Positions 62,437-64,000 of a DNA stretch of 64,000 bases are shown piece by piece (positions within the stretch are counted from its first letter, which is position 1; every line of letters begins with the position of its first letter). The translations under genes were made by a program, and so were the position numbers. The notes beneath the pieces were generated by a model. That model was not told where the DNA came from. It did no database searches and saw only the letters and a list, made by a program, of their open reading frames with translations. The stretch lies in assembly GCF_004006535.1 (NCBI RefSeq), contig NZ_RLIH01000007.1, positions 35,928 through 99,927 on the forward strand. Direction: 5' to 3'. This DNA comes from Anaerosphaera multitolerans (GTDB lineage: Bacteria > Bacillota > Clostridia > Tissierellales > Peptoniphilaceae).

Positions 62437-62988
62437 TTGATAGAAGAAATAAGTGAAAGTTTAAATTTAAGTAAATCCTACGTAACTCAAAAAGACTTTG
62501 AATTTATCTATGATAAATTTTTTAACAGAGTATTTAAATTTGTAAGCTATAGAGTTTCAAATAATGAAGATTCAAAGGACATTACCTCTGAAATCTTTCA
62601 AAAAATCTATAGATCTTTAAATGGATTTGACCCTAATAAGTCTAAGCTTGAAGTTTGGATATTTGCCATTGCCAGAAATACTATTGTAGATTATTACAGA
62701 AGAAACAGTAAACATAAGATAATATCAATGGATAAGTTTAAAGATTTCTTTGCGTCAGAAAATTATGTGGAAGATAATTTGGAAAAGGCTGAAGAATATG
62801 ATTATTTAAGAGGGGAAATCAAAAAACTAAATTCCAAGGAGCAATTGGTACTTAGTTACAAATTTGGAGCTGAACTTTCCAATACTGACATTGCCGAATT
62901 AACAGGACTATCCAGTTCAAATGTAGCAGTGATATTACACAGAAGTATTCAAAAGTTAAGAGAAAGAATGGAGGCTTACTATGAATAG
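62437..62988 (+). CDS. ECF-type RNA polymerase sigma factor
   Basis: A sigma-70-family factor of 183 residues with region 2 (FEFIYDKFFNRVFKFVSYRV, SKDITSEIFQKIYRSL and KLEVWIFAIARNTIVDYYRR) and region 4 (SKEQLVLSYKFGAELSNTDI, SSSNVAVILHRSIQKLRERM). It would direct polymerase to a special set of promoters. I choose TTG 62437, which has AGAGGTGA five bases before it; a GTG at 62401 would add 12 residues but lies inside the tandem repeat and has no ribosome site. It overlaps the next gene by eight bases. Confidence 0.92.
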   Translation: MIEEISESLNLSKSYVTQKDFEFIYDKFFNRVFKFVSYRVSNNEDSKDITSEIFQKIYRSLNGFDPNKSKLEVWIFAIARNTIVDYYRRNSKHKIISMDKFKDFFASENYVEDNLEKAEEYDYLRGEIKKLNSKEQLVLSYKFGAELSNTDIAELTGLSSSNVAVILHRSIQKLRERMEAYYE

Positions 62989-63919
62989 GGAAGAAAAATT
63001 TTCTAAAGATATAGATGAAATGTTGAAAATTGAAAATTTTGAAACTATGGAAAAAGATTTAGATTACATTAAAGACTTGGAGTTTGCGAAAAAACTATCA
63101 AATCTCTACGCTTCCGATGAGAAAGTAAAAGAAGAGGTGTTTAATAAAATGAAAGATAATAAAAAGAGAAAGAGTAATAAATTTAAGGCTATAACAGCAA
63201 CTGCAGCTGCAGTAGTACTTCTACTTCCAATGACCTCAATGGGTCAGGAGCTTTATAGGACTATTAAAGAGGCAGTGCTACCTTCGGGAAGAATACAGAT
63301 AATTGAAGAAGAGAGAGTTTCAGATGCACCAATAGAAGTTCCCGTACCTGAGCAGTTAAAGGGACAGCTTTTTGACAAAGATGGTAATGAGCTTACAGTT
63401 ATGAAAGAAGATACCATTCCTTACAATAAAGACGGAGAAGAAGTTATGATTTCAGGTGGAACTTGGATAGATGAAAATGGAGTAGAGCATGAGGAATGGA
63501 AAGCTATGACTAAAGCGGAAAGAGAAGCTGAAGATGAAAAATATAGAATTTATGATTCAGTTGATAAGGTAGTTGAAGAGAGACTTACCTTTAACCCTCT
63601 TGTCCTAAAGGATAGCAAGTATGAATATAAGTACGTTATGACTTTTACAGAGGATAAAAAATCAGACTATGGACACTTCTATTATGAAAAAGACGGCAAG
63701 GAAATCATATTATTTGAAAGAGTTTCCAGCGAGGAAGCAGGATATGCAACAGGGGGAGAAAATGTACAAGAGGTTACATTAGACGGAGTACCTGCAATTT
63801 ACTACGGTAATGATAGCCTTGACTTTGAAAGAGACGGCTTATTAGTGGGACTACAGTGTAAAGGTGTTACCTATGATGAGCTTGTGGAAATCTATAAGGA
63901 CCTTGAATTGGCTAAATAA
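62981..63919 (+). CDS. Membrane-anchored anti-sigma-like protein (DUF4367-type C-terminus)
   Basis: A 312-residue protein with a cytoplasmic helical N-terminus (1-65), one membrane segment (about 68-88, FKAITATAAAVVLLLPMTS) and an external domain. The end, from DGVPAIYYGNDSLDFERDGLL to YDELVEIYKDLELAK, resembles DUF4367. Position right after, and overlapping, a sigma gene is the classic place of an anti-sigma factor, so it probably holds the sigma factor at the membrane until a signal arrives. No zinc-binding HxxxCxxC motif is present, so it is not a ZAS-type protein. Confidence 0.82.
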   Translation: MNREEKFSKDIDEMLKIENFETMEKDLDYIKDLEFAKKLSNLYASDEKVKEEVFNKMKDNKKRKSNKFKAITATAAAVVLLLPMTSMGQELYRTIKEAVLPSGRIQIIEEERVSDAPIEVPVPEQLKGQLFDKDGNELTVMKEDTIPYNKDGEEVMISGGTWIDENGVEHEEWKAMTKAEREAEDEKYRIYDSVDKVVEERLTFNPLVLKDSKYEYKYVMTFTEDKKSDYGHFYYEKDGKEIILFERVSSEEAGYATGGENVQEVTLDGVPAIYYGNDSLDFERDGLLVGLQCKGVTYDELVEIYKDLELAK

Positions 63920-63952
63920 AACCTTAACCTTAATTAAATAAATTTGTAAAAA

Positions 63953-64000
63953 GATTGAGATATTGGTCTCAATCTCAGGCTGTTGACAATGAAATGTCAA
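63953..64000. terminator. Hairpins at the window end
   Basis: GATTGAGA / TCTCAATC with loop TATTGG (63953-63974), then TTGACA / TGTCAA near 63984-64000, cut by the window edge. They probably include the terminator of the sigma operon. Confidence 0.45.

Noticed and set aside
62437..63919. Sigma/anti-sigma pair as a zinc-binding ZAS system
   Set aside because: The anti-sigma-like protein lacks the HxxxCxxC motif.

Overview
The window comes from a low-GC, anaerobic, amino-acid-fermenting Firmicute. Points that indicate this are a 2-hydroxyglutaryl-CoA-dehydratase-type subunit, a thiolase/crotonase/3-hydroxybutyryl-CoA dehydrogenase operon (butyrate pathway), histidine ammonia-lyase with a YuiF-type permease, strong AGGAGG ribosome sites, frequent TTG starts, and a T-box and a TPP riboswitch. 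A member of the Peptoniphilaceae/Tissierellia is my best guess, but no rRNA gene is present to confirm it. There is no phage, transposon, CRISPR array, rRNA or tRNA gene that I can see; the window is chromosomal metabolic and transport DNA.

Layout. 1-6 kb: end of a 2-hydroxyacyl-CoA dehydratase operon, a leucine-rich-repeat protein on the opposite strand, then an operon for tRNA t6A synthesis (Sua5/YwlC), uracil salvage (Upp) and cell-surface glycan precursors (TagO/WecA, WecB/MnaA). 6-12.5 kb: thl-crt-hbd, then an APC permease with a YtcJ-type amidohydrolase. 12.5-18.5 kb: a sigma-54 module, in which an enhancer-binding regulator diverges from a textbook -24/-12 promoter driving a YfcC-type permease, an M20D amidohydrolase and a cysteine-desulfidase-like enzyme. 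18.5-23 kb: DMT exporter, DUF3783 protein, M18 aminopeptidase, SDR and nitroreductase. 23-32 kb: two polar-amino-acid ABC systems (the first under a T-box, the second behind a leader ORF and hairpin), then a four-gene OpuC-type compatible-solute ABC system on the minus strand. 32-37.4 kb: YbhJ-type aconitase homologue with a complete tripartite tricarboxylate transporter. 37.4-38.6 kb: copper chaperone and a decayed membrane-protein gene. 38.6-46.3 kb: a two-subunit aconitase X enzyme, a complete TRAP transporter, a D-2-hydroxyacid dehydrogenase, a GntR/FCD regulator and a divergent HisC-like aminotransferase that shares an operator-like sequence with the aconitase X promoter. 46.4-52 kb: TetR regulator with an ABC ATPase and a very large FtsX-like permease. 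52-54.6 kb: MurA, a lipoprotein and ThiT with its TPP riboswitch. 54.7-61.2 kb: a 1016-residue SARP-type regulator divergent from yuiF-hutH, with helically phased heptamer repeats between them. 61.3-64 kb: YitT protein and an ECF-type sigma/anti-sigma pair preceded by an 83-bp tandem repeat.

How it fits together. Histidine enters by YuiF and is deaminated by HutH, which leads to glutamate. Glutamate could be fermented through 2-hydroxyglutaryl-CoA and crotonyl-CoA, and the thl-crt-hbd products handle the C4-CoA steps. Amino acid and peptide-derived substrates enter by the ABC, APC and YfcC systems. Two side-by-side modules each pair a binding-protein-dependent carboxylate importer (TTT or TRAP) with an aconitase-superfamily dehydratase, which suggests specialised catabolism of hydroxy-acids.

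The most promising undescribed systems are the sigma-54/YfcC/M20D/desulfidase module, the aconitase X/TRAP/dehydrogenase/aminotransferase regulon with GTATAC operators, and the SARP-type control region of yuiF-hutH. All functions are inferred by reading the sequence; no database search was run.
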